Assembly: GCF_009796865.1 (NCBI RefSeq)
Contig: NZ_CP047028.1
Coordinates: 2,542,001 to 2,606,000, forward strand
DNA: 64,000 nucleotides
Reading direction: 5' to 3'
Origin: Formosa sp. L2A11
GTDB lineage: Bacteria; Bacteroidota; Bacteroidia; Flavobacteriales; Flavobacteriaceae
Position numbers and translations under genes: made by a program
Shown: piece by piece, positions 34,146-43,396 of the stretch
How positions within the stretch are numbered: position 1 is the stretch's first letter
Layout of the letters: every line of letters starts with the position of its first letter
Notes under the pieces: model-generated
Seen by the model: the letters and a program-made list of their open reading frames with translations, nothing else
The model's database searches: none
Told to the model about the DNA's origin: nothing

Positions 34146-34653
34146 ATGAAAAAGTTTATTTACATGACTTTAGCGCTCCTAGTGTTTTCATGCTCAGGAT
34201 CTAAGTCTACAACGGCAAGTAAGCCAAGTAAAAAAATGTTAAAAGGGACTTGGGAAGTATCTAATATTAAATTTATTGGAGACAAAGGATTATACAAGGC
34301 GTTTTTATTCGATTTAGCAGACTCTTCTTGCTTTAAGGGAGGAGAATGGGTCTTTCTTTATACCTAATAATGGATCTGGTAAGTTTTCTACACGTGTAAA
34401 TAGTTCTGTATGCGAAGCCTATACTCAGCCTATACATTGGTCGTTTTTAGAAGGCGCAGACGGATATACACAATTTCAGTTTAAATATGTAGGAGAAGAT
34501 ATTAAGGCTAAAAATGTAAAATCAGGTTATCGTGCTTCAATTCAAGAAATTAGTGATAGCATGATGATTATTAAAGTGCCTTCAGAATATGAAGGAAATC
34601 CGTTTGATGTTATTATGACATTTAATAAAACATCAGATAGTATAGAATTATAA
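34146..34653 (+). pseudogene. Lipocalin-like lipoprotein gene interrupted by a frameshift
   Basis: The first frame from ATG 34146 encodes a lipoprotein signal (FIYMTLALLVFSCSGSK, lipobox Cys at about 16), then KKMLKGTWEVSNIKFIG, a start typical of lipocalin-like lipoproteins in flavobacteria. It stops at 34365-34367 right after GGEWVFLYT. The frame one base further reads FFIPNNGSGKFSTRVNSS from about 34354 and continues to TAA 34651-34653, ending VIMTFNKTSDSIEL. Joined at about 34350-34358 the two give one protein of about 168 residues. One extra base in the TTTCTTT stretch explains the break. It could be a true pseudogene, a sequencing error or a slippage site. Confidence 0.75.
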
Positions 34654-34670
34654 TATCAAAAATTGTAAAC

Positions 34671-35345
34671 ATGAAAAAATCAACAAGTATATTAATTGCT
34701 ATAGCATTAATGTTCTCATTATCTTTTGTGAGTTGCAATGCCATTAAAAATGCAAATAGCACTCAAAAAGGAGCAGGAGTTGGTGTAGCCGGTGGCGCAT
34801 TAATTGGTGGTCTTATTGGAGGAAATATTACGGGAGCACTTATTGGAGCTGCCGTAGGTGGTGCTGCAGGAGGACTTATTGGTAACAGTATGGACAAGCA
34901 AGCAGATAAAATAGAAGAAGCCTTGCCTGGAGCAGAAGTAAAACGAGTAGGAGAAGGGATTCAAGTGGTTTTTGATGAAAATAGTGGTGTAACATTTGCT
35001 ACGAATAAAGCAGAGTTAACAACTAAAGCAAAAGAAAATTTAGATGCTATTGCAGATGTATTTTTAGAGTTTCCTGATACTAATTTATTGGTTGAAGGAC
35101 ATACAGATAGTACTGGGAGTGAAGATTATAATATGACATTGTCTGAGAAAAGAGCACAATCTGTTGTTTCTTATTTACAAAACAAAGGTGTGACATCAAA
35201 TCGTTTTGAAGTTACTGCTTATGGAGAAACAAGACCTAGATTTGATAATACAACTGAAGAAGGACGTTCTAAGAACAGACGTGTAGAAATAGGTGTTTCT
35301 GCAAATAAGGACATGATTGAAGATGCTAAAGCGCAAGCAAATTAG
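34671..35345 (+). CDS. OmpA family lipoprotein with glycine-zipper segment
   Basis: A 224-residue outer-membrane lipoprotein. The signal ends at the lipobox FVSC (Cys22). Residues 33-75 form a glycine-zipper region (GGALIGGLIGGNITGALIG), which can insert in or associate with membranes. Residues 95-215 are an OmpA-like peptidoglycan-binding domain (LVEGHTDSTGSEDYNMTLSE; RRVEIG at the end). It anchors the outer membrane to the cell wall. It lies 17 bases after the broken lipocalin-like gene and ends in a terminator. Confidence 0.92.
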   Translation: MKKSTSILIAIALMFSLSFVSCNAIKNANSTQKGAGVGVAGGALIGGLIGGNITGALIGAAVGGAAGGLIGNSMDKQADKIEEALPGAEVKRVGEGIQVVFDENSGVTFATNKAELTTKAKENLDAIADVFLEFPDTNLLVEGHTDSTGSEDYNMTLSEKRAQSVVSYLQNKGVTSNRFEVTAYGETRPRFDNTTEEGRSKNRRVEIGVSANKDMIEDAKAQAN

Positions 35346-35385
35346 AACCTTTAATTACAAGAAATAAAGAATATTTTTAAAATAA

Positions 35386-35410
35386 AAAGTCGAGCATTTA
35401 GCTCGACTTT
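35386..35410. terminator. Bidirectional terminator between the OmpA lipoprotein and MscS genes
   Basis: AAAGTCGAGC (35386-35395) pairs with GCTCGACTTT (35401-35410) around a 5-base loop, with A and T runs on either side. Confidence 0.85.
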
Positions 35411-35430
35411 TTTTATACTTTTTATTTAAA

Positions 35431-36672
35431 TTAAGATTCAGGAATATAATTTGATAACTCATAAATTTCTAAATCAAAATAGGGAACAGCGGCAATACTG
35501 TGGTCAAATATATCAGACATAATATATTCGTAGTTTTGCCAGCGTTTATCGCTACTAAAGGCATAAATTTCTAACGGAAGTCCTTGTGGTGTAGGTGCTA
35601 ATTGACGTGTCATAATTGTCATGTCTTTATTTATAGCCGAGTGATTTTCAATATAATTTTGAATATACTTTCTAAAGACACCTAAATTAGTCATGTTTCT
35701 ACCGTTTATAAGCATCGATTTATCTGTTTTGTTAACGGTGTTATATGTTGTAATATCTTCTTGTCTTTGTGTTATATACTCTGTTAATAGTTCGATTTTT
35801 TTAAGTTCTTCAACTTTATCATCTGTTAAATAATGAACACTTTTTGCTTTAATAATAATGGCACGTTTAATTCTTCTACCTCCAGCATTACTCATTCCTC
35901 TCCAGTTTTTAAAAGATTCAGAAATTAAAGCATAAGTTGGTATGTTTGTAATAGTCATATCAAAATTTTGAACCTGAAGCGTATTCAGATTAATTTCAAT
36001 AACATCTCCGTCTGCACCAAATTTTTCCATGGTAATCCAATCTCCAATTCTTACGGTATCATTAATAGCGACTTGTATACTGGCAACAAAACCAAGAATA
36101 GTGTCTTTAAATATTAAAAGAAAAACAGCAGAAGCAGCTCCTAAAGTAGTGAAGAAGGTTTTAACATCAATCCCTGTAAGCATTACAAAAATTAATCCAA
36201 TACCTACCAACCAAAGAAATAGCATAAGTACTTGTATGTAGCTATCTATTGGTTTGTCTTTTAGTCTAGGAAGCGTTTTAAAATAAGATTCTAAGGTGTT
36301 TAATATGCTTCTAATTATCCAGAGTACAAGAATAACACAATAGAGTTGTAGCATTAATTCAACGGCACTTTCAAAATGAGGAAAGTCTGAAAATACAATA
36401 GGTAAACACTTTAATGTAAGAATTAAAGGCACAACATGTGCAACGTTTCTAGGTACTTTATGGTTAACTAAAAGGTCATCGAATTTTGTTTTAGATTTTG
36501 CCGCAAAAGAAGAAAATGCTTGCAGTAATATTTTCCTTGCTATAAAATCAGACAGAAAAACAATGACTAATAAAATAACAAAAAGGGTAAGCATATTAAG
36601 ATACTTTGCAGAACCGTCTGAAAAGTCTAATTGTGTAAAATGGTCGTAAAAATAATGTGTAAATTTTTCCAT
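35431..36672 (-). CDS. Mechanosensitive ion channel of the MscS family (YbdG-like)
   Basis: A 413-residue inner-membrane channel that opens under membrane tension. Five hydrophobic segments fall at about 26-45, 75-90, 103-122, 143-166 and 174-200. The last one and the beta domain carry the MscS signature (ASAVFLLIFKDTILGFVASI, then VRIGDWITMEKFGADGDVIE). The C-terminal region (ENHSAINKDMTIMTRQLAPT, LPLEIYAFSSDKRW) is as in the YbdG miniconductance subgroup, which matches the length. The upstream DUF3817 gene abuts it directly. Confidence 0.9.
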   Translation of the reverse strand: MEKFTHYFYDHFTQLDFSDGSAKYLNMLTLFVILLVIVFLSDFIARKILLQAFSSFAAKSKTKFDDLLVNHKVPRNVAHVVPLILTLKCLPIVFSDFPHFESAVELMLQLYCVILVLWIIRSILNTLESYFKTLPRLKDKPIDSYIQVLMLFLWLVGIGLIFVMLTGIDVKTFFTTLGAASAVFLLIFKDTILGFVASIQVAINDTVRIGDWITMEKFGADGDVIEINLNTLQVQNFDMTITNIPTYALISESFKNWRGMSNAGGRRIKRAIIIKAKSVHYLTDDKVEELKKIELLTEYITQRQEDITTYNTVNKTDKSMLINGRNMTNLGVFRKYIQNYIENHSAINKDMTIMTRQLAPTPQGLPLEIYAFSSDKRWQNYEYIMSDIFDHSIAAVPYFDLEIYELSNYIPES

Positions 36673-36963
36673 TTATAAAGCAAGTTTAAAGTACTTTTTA
36701 TCTGCAATAAATGTTCCAAAAGGCACAATAGACGCTAGTAAAACAAAACCTAATGTTTTTTTATTCCATTTTAATTCTGTACCAACTAAAATTGCTAAAA
36801 CAACATAAGCCACAAATAATAAACCATGTGGCATTCCTAATAGTTTTACGTATTGAGGATCGTGTAGCAAGTATTTTATAGGTACAGCAACGCCTAATAA
36901 AAGAAGGTAAGAGATTCCTTCTAGGAAGCCAATAACACGAAGTATTTTTAATAATGAATTCAT
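36673..36963 (-). CDS. DUF3817 family membrane protein
   Basis: A 96-residue protein with three predicted helices (about 5-25, 40-60 and 68-88). RVIGFLEGISYLLLLGVAVP, then KYLLHDPQYVKLLGMPHGLL and a final segment before DKKYF match DUF3817 (YdzA-type) proteins. The function is unknown. The frame extends to 36984, but ATG 36963 (MNSLLKILRVIG) is the likely start. The stop codon is adjacent to the MscS start, so the two are co-transcribed. Confidence 0.82.
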   Translation of the reverse strand: MNSLLKILRVIGFLEGISYLLLLGVAVPIKYLLHDPQYVKLLGMPHGLLFVAYVVLAILVGTELKWNKKTLGFVLLASIVPFGTFIADKKYFKLAL

Positions 36964-37056
36964 AAAAAGTAATTTTTTTTTCAAATATACTAAAGCAAAA
37001 TGGGTTGTTATATCTTTTTAAGAAAATAGGTTTTAGTTAGCCGAATTGATGCCAAA

Positions 37057-37086
37057 AAAAAAGACTGCCCTTTGGCAGTCTTTTTT
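37057..37086 (-). terminator. Terminator after the minus-strand OmpA gene
   Basis: A stem formed by AAGACTGCC and GGCAGTCTT around a 4- to 5-base loop is flanked by long A and T runs. It ends the gene at 37108-37941. Confidence 0.87.
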
Positions 37087-37107
37087 TTATAATATGGTAT
37101 TGCTTAA

Positions 37108-37941
37108 TTATTTGTTAGAATCCATTAAGGCAAAAAATTTATTAATGTTTGGAAGAATTACAATACGTGTTCTTCTGTTTTTAGAACGATTTTCTTTAGT
37201 ATCGTTTTCTGCAATAGGGTGGTAACTACTACGACCAGCAGCAATCATTTTTTCTGGAGCTACAGCATAATCATCTTGTAATTTACGCACTACAGATGTT
37301 GCTCTTAAAACACTTAAATCCCAGTTATCTTTAATAGCACCCGTATTTATGCTTCTAGAATCTGTATGTCCTTCTACCATAACTTCAATGCTTGGCTCAG
37401 AATTAATAACATCTGCTAATTTTTGTAAAATGTCGTTTGCTTTACTGCTTACTCTATAACTAGCTGTGTTGAAAAGCATTTTATCAGAAATAGAAATCAT
37501 AACTACAGTTTCGTTAATATCGATAGCAATATCATCTTCTTCACTAAATTCGCTAGTGTCTAAAGATTTCTGTAAATTATAAGATATTGCAAGATTCATA
37601 GAATCTTTAAGCGTTTTTGCTTCACTTAATTTAGCAGGATCTACATGTTCTAATGTCGATAACATTTTCTTTTTAGTATCGTTAGAAATAACAGCAACAT
37701 CACCTACAGCAACTAATTTAGAATCGTTTTCTTCTGTTAATGAACTTATTTTAGAGTTGTAAGCATTTACACGAGATTGTATTTCGCTAAACTTAGCTTC
37801 TAAGTCTTCTTTTTCTACAGTAGTTTTTGTTAACTCACTTTTAATTTCACCATTTTCTTGCTCTAAGGCAACATATTTTTTCTTAGAAACACAAGAAGCC
37901 ATTAAACATAAAGCGAATACTCCGATTGAAATTCTTTTCAT
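37108..37941 (-). CDS. OmpA family lipoprotein with coiled coil
   Basis: A 277-residue envelope protein. The signal peptide ends at Cys17 (LMASC). Residues 20-75 form a likely coiled coil (YVALEQENGEIKSELTKTTV). The OmpA/MotB-like domain lies at about 155-265 (IEVMVEGHTDSRSINTG; SKNRRTRIVILP). It resembles PAL or OmpA proteins that bind peptidoglycan and stabilise the envelope. It is a single gene, divergent from the SDR gene at 38267. Confidence 0.9.
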   Translation of the reverse strand: MKRISIGVFALCLMASCVSKKKYVALEQENGEIKSELTKTTVEKEDLEAKFSEIQSRVNAYNSKISSLTEENDSKLVAVGDVAVISNDTKKKMLSTLEHVDPAKLSEAKTLKDSMNLAISYNLQKSLDTSEFSEEDDIAIDINETVVMISISDKMLFNTASYRVSSKANDILQKLADVINSEPSIEVMVEGHTDSRSINTGAIKDNWDLSVLRATSVVRKLQDDYAVAPEKMIAAGRSSYHPIAENDTKENRSKNRRTRIVILPNINKFFALMDSNK

Positions 37942-38266
37942 AATTGTTTATTTTGATTTATTATATCTACGCTAAAAATAGGCTTATAGTTTATATAAAA
38001 AAGTATTTTTTTAACATTTAAAGTCTAAATATTTGATTCCTTGTAGGATAAGACCTTAAAAAAATGATAAAAAAAAGAAGTTTATATGATTTTACAGTTA
38101 AAATGCTGTCATAATCTATAAGCGCAATCAAAATTATAAAAGATAAAACGTCTTTTATAATCTATTTGCCATTGTTTTTAACGCAAACACAACGTGAATT
38201 GTTTTTAAAAAAGTGTTTTTATGTCTATTTTTGAAGAGGATTATAATAAGAATAAAAAATATAAAT
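37942..38266. other. Divergent intergenic region, 325 bases
   Basis: No gene is seen between the divergent OmpA and SDR genes. TATTTTTG at 38226-38233 fits the -7 consensus and may serve the SDR gene. The rest is AT-rich without obvious repeats. Confidence 0.5.
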
Positions 38267-38983
38267 ATGGAATCATTAAAAGGACAACGCGCATTAATTA
38301 CAGGAGCAGGTAAAGGTCTTGGAAAAGCGATGGCGTTAGCATTAGCAGCAGAAGGTGTACACGTTGCTTTATTGGCTCGTACAACTAAAGGTATTGAAGC
38401 TGTAGCTAAAGAAGTTAAAACATTTGGAGTAGAAGCCATGACGGTTACTGCAGATGTGTCTTCTATAGACGAAGTAAATGCAGCAGCAAAAACGGTTTTA
38501 GGTGAGTTTGGAAAAATAGATATTTTAATTAATAACGCTGGCATCGCTAAATTTGGTTCGTTCATGGAATTAGAAGCAGACGAATGGGAACAGATTATTA
38601 AGGTAAACGTTATGGGAATGTATTACGTTACTAGAGCATTTTTACCACAAATGATTGATAATAAATTTGGAGACATTATTAATGTATCATCTACAGCTGG
38701 TTTAAATGGTAATGCGATGACAAGTGCTTACAGTACATCTAAATTTGCCGTATTAGGACTTTCTGAATCTTTAATGAAAGAAGTTAGAAAACATAATATT
38801 CGTGTTACAGCAATTACTCCAAGTACAGTAGCAACAGATATGTCTGTAGAATTAAAATTAACAGATGGAAACCCAGAACGCGTAATGCAAGCTGAAGATT
38901 TTGCAGAATTAGTTGTATCTCAATTAAAATTAAATAGACGTGTGTTTATTAAAGAATCTAGTATTTGGTCTACAAATCCTTAA
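38267..38983 (+). CDS. SDR family oxidoreductase, FabG-like
   Basis: A 239-residue short-chain dehydrogenase annotated in relatives as 3-ketoacyl-ACP reductase. The cofactor motif [12 protein letters not shown] lies at about 11-22, [10 protein letters not shown] near 84, and the Ser-Tyr-Lys triad in [10 protein letters not shown] and AYSTSKFAV (Tyr at about 152). It has a shorter C-terminus than true FabG and no obvious partner genes. The substrate is unknown; it is unlikely to be the main FabG, which is at 18667. The frame extends to 38213, but ATG 38267 matches the family start. Confidence 0.87.
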   Translation: MESLKGQRALITGAGKGLGKAMALALAAEGVHVALLARTTKGIEAVAKEVKTFGVEAMTVTADVSSIDEVNAAAKTVLGEFGKIDILINNAGIAKFGSFMELEADEWEQIIKVNVMGMYYVTRAFLPQMIDNKFGDIINVSSTAGLNGNAMTSAYSTSKFAVLGLSESLMKEVRKHNIRVTAITPSTVATDMSVELKLTDGNPERVMQAEDFAELVVSQLKLNRRVFIKESSIWSTNP

Positions 38984-39024
38984 TTTTTTAAATTTCACAT
39001 TTCATTTTATAATAAATAAAGAGG

Positions 39025-39047
39025 AGCACAGTTGTATAAACTGTGCT
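39025..39047 (+). terminator. Terminator after the FabG-like SDR gene
   Basis: AGCACAGTT (39025-39033) pairs with AACTGTGCT (39039-39047) and is followed by TTTTT. Confidence 0.8.
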
Positions 39048-39109
39048 TTTTTATGTGAATAAACTAGATTTAGTACCTTTTAAATTCAGTATTCATCTAA
39101 AATTAAAAC

Positions 39110-39117
39110 TATATTTG
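39110..39117 (+). promoter_or_regulatory. -7 promoter element TATATTTG
   Basis: TATATTTG matches TAnnTTTG and lies 20 bases before the ATG of the zinc-ribbon SDR gene. Confidence 0.45.
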
Positions 39118-39137
39118 CGCGCTTAAAGTGTAATACC

Positions 39138-40685
39138 ATGACAGAACCCAAAGAAGATAAAAACACAGAATTAAATCAAGACCAGATTGATGTTTGTATT
39201 GCTATGCTTGAAAAATTAGTAGACAATACAAATCAGTTGTTCGAACTTCCTGAAGAGAAACGTATTGCTTTAATGAAAGCCGCCGGACAAATTACACGTC
39301 CAAATAGAGACGAATTTCAAAAAAGACGTAAGGATGCTAAAAAAGCAGCCAAACGTAAAATGATTGAGCGCGATAAACACGCACGTAAAGAAACAGGAAT
39401 TCGTTCTGCTCGTGAAAATCCTATTTTTGTAGCGCCTAAATTAATAGATCTTACTAAAAAAGAGGATAAGGACTTAGAGTTGGAATCGCCTAGAAACTGT
39501 TATGTCTGTAAAAAAGTATACACTAAACTGCATCATTTTTACGACACGATGTGTACAGAATGTGGTGATTTTAATTATGCAAAACGTTTTCAAACAGCCG
39601 ATTTAAAAAACCAAGTTGCCGTAGTTACGGGATCGCGTTTAAAAATAGGATATCACATTACATTAATGTTATTGCGTTCTGGAGCAACAGTTGTTGCAAC
39701 TACACGTTTCCCTGCAGATTCTGCATTGCGATTTTCTAAAGAAAGCGATTTTACAGAATGGGGACACAGATTGCATGTACATGGTTTAGATTTAAGACAC
39801 ATACCAAGTGTAGAGATTTTTTGTAATTATATAGAACAGAAATACGATAGATTAGACATTTTAATTAATAATGCAGCGCAAACCGTAAGACGTCCTGCAG
39901 GTTTTTATAAGCATTTAATGGCTACAGAAGAAATGCCTGTAGACCAATTACCAAAATTTGCTCAAAGTGTTTTAAAAGATCATTTAGATTGTATTCATGA
40001 ATTAAAATCACTTACACAAACGGCTTCAGATAACAAAAATATGCCTGTAACTTGGCATGGTCCAGAACCTGGAATTGGGTTAAGAGCTTCTGCTAAATTA
40101 TCTCAAATACCGTATAGTTTCGATAATTCTTTACAAACAAGTGAAGTATTCCCAGAAGGGGAGTTGGATGTCGATTTACAACAAGTAGATTTGCGTAAAA
40201 CCAACAGTTGGCGATTAAAATTAGGAGAAATTGAAACTACAGAAATGGTAGAAGTTCAGTTGGTAAATGCTGTTGCACCTTTTGTATTGTGTAACCGTTT
40301 AGCTCCAATTATGCAAAAAGAAAATACGGGAGAAAAGCATATTATAAACGTTACGGCTATGGAAGGTAAATTTCACCGTTTTCATAAAGAAGATCGTCAT
40401 CCGCATACCAATATGGCAAAAGCGGCTTTAAATATGATGACGCATACTGCTGCTGCAACTTTAGCTAAAGATGGTATTTATATGAATGCTGTAGATACGG
40501 GTTGGGTTACAGATGAAGATCCTGCAGAGTTATCTAAACGTAAAGTTGAAGAGCACGATTTTCAGCCACCGTTAGATATTGTAGATGGTGCTGCTCGTGT
40601 TATGGACCCACTAATAGATGGTATAAACACTGGAAAACACTGGTGTGGTAAGTTTTTAAAAGATTATATGCCTATAGATTGGTAG
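39138..40685 (+). CDS. SDR-fold protein with zinc-ribbon-like N-terminal region
   Basis: An unusual 515-residue protein. Residues 1-110 are charged and helical ([20 protein letters not shown]). At about 115-137 two Cys pairs (CYVCKK and CTECGD, 16 residues apart) look like a zinc ribbon. From about 152 an SDR domain begins ([14 protein letters not shown]), with [13 protein letters not shown] near 246 and a C-terminal part ending [17 protein letters not shown]. The glycine motif is altered. The expected catalytic YxxxK reads TNMAK within [12 protein letters not shown], so the active-site Tyr is missing. An oxidoreductase label is customary, but the activity is uncertain. It is a single gene with its own promoter and terminator. 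Confidence 0.8.
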   Translation: MTEPKEDKNTELNQDQIDVCIAMLEKLVDNTNQLFELPEEKRIALMKAAGQITRPNRDEFQKRRKDAKKAAKRKMIERDKHARKETGIRSARENPIFVAPKLIDLTKKEDKDLELESPRNCYVCKKVYTKLHHFYDTMCTECGDFNYAKRFQTADLKNQVAVVTGSRLKIGYHITLMLLRSGATVVATTRFPADSALRFSKESDFTEWGHRLHVHGLDLRHIPSVEIFCNYIEQKYDRLDILINNAAQTVRRPAGFYKHLMATEEMPVDQLPKFAQSVLKDHLDCIHELKSLTQTASDNKNMPVTWHGPEPGIGLRASAKLSQIPYSFDNSLQTSEVFPEGELDVDLQQVDLRKTNSWRLKLGEIETTEMVEVQLVNAVAPFVLCNRLAPIMQKENTGEKHIINVTAMEGKFHRFHKEDRHPHTNMAKAALNMMTHTAAATLAKDGIYMNAVDTGWVTDEDPAELSKRKVEEHDFQPPLDIVDGAARVMDPLIDGINTGKHWCGKFLKDYMPIDW

Positions 40686-40712
40686 ACATTTTTATAAGAT
40701 TTAAATATTAAG

Positions 40713-40732
40713 AGATAGTTAAAAAGCTATCT
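40713..40732 (+). terminator. Terminator after the zinc-ribbon SDR gene
   Basis: AGATAGTT pairs with AGCTATCT (one G-T pair) around AAAA and is followed by eight T. Confidence 0.75.
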
Positions 40733-40755
40733 TTTTTTTGATTCAAATCTAATTT

Positions 40756-40766
40756 ATCGTAATATT
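40756..40766 (+). promoter_or_regulatory. Putative ArsR operator, copy 1
   Basis: ATCGTAATATT occurs 33 bases before the arsR start and again upstream of the DUF6428 gene (41143-41153). The repeat at both promoters of the arsenic cluster suggests a binding site for ArsR. Confidence 0.5.
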
Positions 40767-40788
40767 GCAATGAATAAATAAAAGAAGC

Positions 40789-41124
40789 ATGGGAATCACT
40801 AAATCAGAAATATTTTCAGACAAGCAAAATGAGATGGCTAAGATTGCAAAAGTCTTAGGGCATCCGGCTAGAATAAGTATTTTAGAATATTTAATAAAGT
40901 CTAATACTTGCGTTTGTGGTGATTTAGTTGATGAAATTGGATTGGCTCAGCCTACAATTTCTCAGCATTTAAAAGAATTAAAAAATGCAGGTTTTATAAA
41001 GGGAACCATAGAAGGAACAAGCGTATGTTATTGTATAGATATTGAAAAATGGAAATCTATTCAAACCATGTTAAACCTGTTTTTCGATCAAGGTTTACCA
41101 TGTTCAGAAACAGATTGTTGTTAA
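40789..41124 (+). CDS. arsR: ArsR family arsenic-responsive repressor
   Basis: A 111-residue winged-helix repressor of the ArsR/SmtB family that is released from DNA by arsenite or related metalloids. The helix-turn-helix spans about 27-85 (HPARISILEYLIKSNTCVCG; GLAQPTISQHLKELKNAG). The CVCGDL motif carries a Cys pair in the sensor helix. The C-terminus CSETDCC adds more candidate As(III) ligands. It heads the arsenic resistance genes. Confidence 0.93.
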   Translation: MGITKSEIFSDKQNEMAKIAKVLGHPARISILEYLIKSNTCVCGDLVDEIGLAQPTISQHLKELKNAGFIKGTIEGTSVCYCIDIEKWKSIQTMLNLFFDQGLPCSETDCC

Positions 41125-41142
41125 AAAAAATTGAAATCATTC

Positions 41143-41153
41143 ATCGTAATATT
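41143..41153 (+). promoter_or_regulatory. Putative ArsR operator, copy 2
   Basis: A second copy of ATCGTAATATT, 23 bases before the next ATG (41176). Its presence suggests that the downstream genes have their own ArsR-controlled promoter. Confidence 0.5.
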
Positions 41154-41175
41154 ACTATTAATAAAATAAAGAAAT

Positions 41176-41649
41176 ATGACAGTATCAGAAATTAAAAATC
41201 ATTTAGAAAAACTAAATCAAATTGCTTTTCAGTTACCAAATGGCGGATTAGTACCTAGTCATTTTCATGTAACAGAAGTTGGTAAAGTAGTTAAAAACTT
41301 TATTGATTGTGGCGGAACGGAAAGACAAGAATCTGTTGCGAATTTTCAATTATGGGAAGCAAATGATTACGATCATCGTTTACATCCTGAAAAATTAGTT
41401 TCTATTATAGAATTATCTGAGCGTGTTTTAGGTTTAGACGACAACTTAGAAATAGAAGTTGAATATCAAGGCGAAACCATTCAAAAATATAACTTAGATA
41501 TTAAAGATGGTGTGTTTCAATTAACATCAAAATTCACAGATTGTTTGGCTAAAGATAGTTGTGGAATTTCTCAAGAAAAGCCAAAAAGAAACTTAAAAGA
41601 ATTAACAACACCTGCAAATACATGCGCTCCTGGATCTGGATGTTGCTAA
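41176..41649 (+). CDS. DUF6428 family protein of the arsenic cluster
   Basis: A 157-residue cytosolic protein matched to DUF6428, a family I know from arsR-linked clusters. It opens MTVSEIKNHLEKLNQIAFQL and has GGLVPSHFHVTEVGKV (about 23-38). Later Cys residues and the Cys-rich tail CAPGSGCC could bind arsenite or another thiophilic metal. It has no signal peptide or membrane segment. Its role in arsenic handling is inferred only from context. The ATG lies 51 bases after arsR; arsC follows after 10 bases. Confidence 0.8.
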   Translation: MTVSEIKNHLEKLNQIAFQLPNGGLVPSHFHVTEVGKVVKNFIDCGGTERQESVANFQLWEANDYDHRLHPEKLVSIIELSERVLGLDDNLEIEVEYQGETIQKYNLDIKDGVFQLTSKFTDCLAKDSCGISQEKPKRNLKELTTPANTCAPGSGCC

Positions 41650-41659
41650 AATATAGATT

Positions 41660-42268
41660 ATGAATACAAAAATTTCTAACTACATAGAAAGCTTCGATTT
41701 TTCACAAATAAGTGAAGCCCGAAAGCAGATATTACAACCATTAGTCGATTTTATTCAAGACAAACATGCAACACAATCTGAAATTAGATTGAATTTTATT
41801 TGCACGCATAATTCCAGACGTAGTCATTTATCTCAAGTATGGTCGCAAGCTGCAGCACATCATTTTAACATAAAACAAGTGTATTGCTATTCTGGAGGAA
41901 CAGAAGCTACAGCAATGTTTCCTATGGTTGCAGAAACGTTGGCGAATAACGGTTTTAATATTCAGCAATTATCTAAAGAAGATAATCCTGTTTACGCTGT
42001 TAAATTTGATGATAATCAGGCTCCAGTAGTAGGATTTTCTAAGCGTTTTGATGATGCTTTTAATCCCGAATCTGAATTTGCAGCGATTATGACGTGTTCT
42101 CAAGCAGATCAAGGTTGTCCGTTTATTGCAGGAGCGCAAAAACGTATTCCAATTACGTTTGAAGATCCAAAAGCTTTCGATAATACACCGCAACAAGCAG
42201 AGAAGTATAATGAAAGAAGTTTACAAATTGGACAAGAAATGTTTTACGTATTTTCTAAAATTAAGTAG
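41660..42268 (+). CDS. ArsC-like arsenate reductase / low-molecular-weight phosphatase family
   Basis: A 202-residue protein of the LMW protein tyrosine phosphatase fold, the thioredoxin-type arsenate reductase superfamily. The P-loop CX5R(S) is CTHNSRRS at about residues 49-56. Additional Cys in [13 protein letters not shown] (about 158-170) could provide the redox Cys pair of arsenate reductase. It is longer than typical ArsC (about 135), with an N-terminal helical extension. Its place between DUF6428 and acr3 (2 bases before the next ATG) supports arsenate reduction to arsenite. Confidence 0.85.
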   Translation: MNTKISNYIESFDFSQISEARKQILQPLVDFIQDKHATQSEIRLNFICTHNSRRSHLSQVWSQAAAHHFNIKQVYCYSGGTEATAMFPMVAETLANNGFNIQQLSKEDNPVYAVKFDDNQAPVVGFSKRFDDAFNPESEFAAIMTCSQADQGCPFIAGAQKRIPITFEDPKAFDNTPQQAEKYNERSLQIGQEMFYVFSKIK

Positions 42269-42270
42269 TT

Positions 42271-43335
42271 ATGTCTAAAATGAAAAAATTGAGTTTGTTA
42301 GATAATTATCTAACGCTATGGATTTTCCTTGCTATGTTAATAGGAGTAGGAGTAGGGTATTTCTTTCCTCAAATCCCAAATGTTATAAATTCTTATAGTC
42401 AAGGAACCACAAATATTCCGATCGCTATTGGTTTAATTTTAATGATGTATCCGCCTTTAGCTAAAGTAAATTATGCTTTATTACCTAAAGTTTTTAAAGA
42501 TGTAAAAGTCTTATCTATATCGTTAGTTTTAAACTGGATTGTTGGTCCGTTTTTAATGTTCTTTTTAGCGATTACCTTTTTAAGAGATTACCCAGAATAC
42601 ATGGTGGGATTAATTTTAATTGGTTTAGCGCGTTGTATTGCTATGGTTTTAGTTTGGAACGATTTAGCAGAAGGAAGCAGTGAATATGGAGCAGGTTTAG
42701 TTGCTTTAAATAGTATTTTTCAAGTATTTGGATATAGTTTTTATGCTTGGATTTTTATTACTGTTTTACCACCATTTTTTGGGTTTGAAGGCGCTATTGT
42801 AGATATTTCTATTGCAACCATTGCAGAGAGTGTTGCTATTTACTTAGGTATTCCGTTTGTATTAGGGTTTTTAAGCCGATTTATTTTAGTGAAAGCAAAA
42901 GGAGAAACCTGGTACACTACTAAATTTATTCCAGCAATTTCACCATTAACATTGGTTGCTTTATTATTTACAATTGTTGTAATGTTTTCATTAAAAGGAG
43001 AGCTTATTGTAGAAATTCCAATGGATGTTGTCATTATTGCAGTGCCTTTATTAGTGTATTTTGCTATAATGTTCTTAATCGGATTTTTTGTTAGTAAAGC
43101 CGCAGGAGCAACATACGATAAAACAGCAGCAATTGCCTTTACAGCAGCAGGGAATAACTTTGAATTAGCCATAGCAGTTGCTATTGCTGTGTTCGGATTA
43201 AATTCTGGTCAAGCATTTACAGGTGTTATCGGACCATTAGTAGAGGTGCCAGCCTTAATTCTATTGGTAAAGGTTTCTTTTTGGTTCAGAAAAAAATATT
43301 TCACTAAAACAGAGAAAGTTAATGTGAATTCATAA
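42271..43335 (+). CDS. arsB: ACR3 family arsenite efflux permease
   Basis: A 354-residue inner-membrane arsenite transporter of the ACR3 (BART) type with ten predicted helices. The conserved Cys and Asn region is [18 protein letters not shown] (about 113-130), and [18 protein letters not shown] and [13 protein letters not shown] near the C-terminus are family signatures. It exports As(III) made by the preceding reductase. It is the last gene of the ars operon; no clear terminator follows. Confidence 0.94.
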   Translation: MSKMKKLSLLDNYLTLWIFLAMLIGVGVGYFFPQIPNVINSYSQGTTNIPIAIGLILMMYPPLAKVNYALLPKVFKDVKVLSISLVLNWIVGPFLMFFLAITFLRDYPEYMVGLILIGLARCIAMVLVWNDLAEGSSEYGAGLVALNSIFQVFGYSFYAWIFITVLPPFFGFEGAIVDISIATIAESVAIYLGIPFVLGFLSRFILVKAKGETWYTTKFIPAISPLTLVALLFTIVVMFSLKGELIVEIPMDVVIIAVPLLVYFAIMFLIGFFVSKAAGATYDKTAAIAFTAAGNNFELAIAVAIAVFGLNSGQAFTGVIGPLVEVPALILLVKVSFWFRKKYFTKTEKVNVNS

Positions 43336-43396
43336 AATATTTTTTATAATTTCACTTTTATAAAATAGTTACATTTACACTATAATTATAAGAGTT

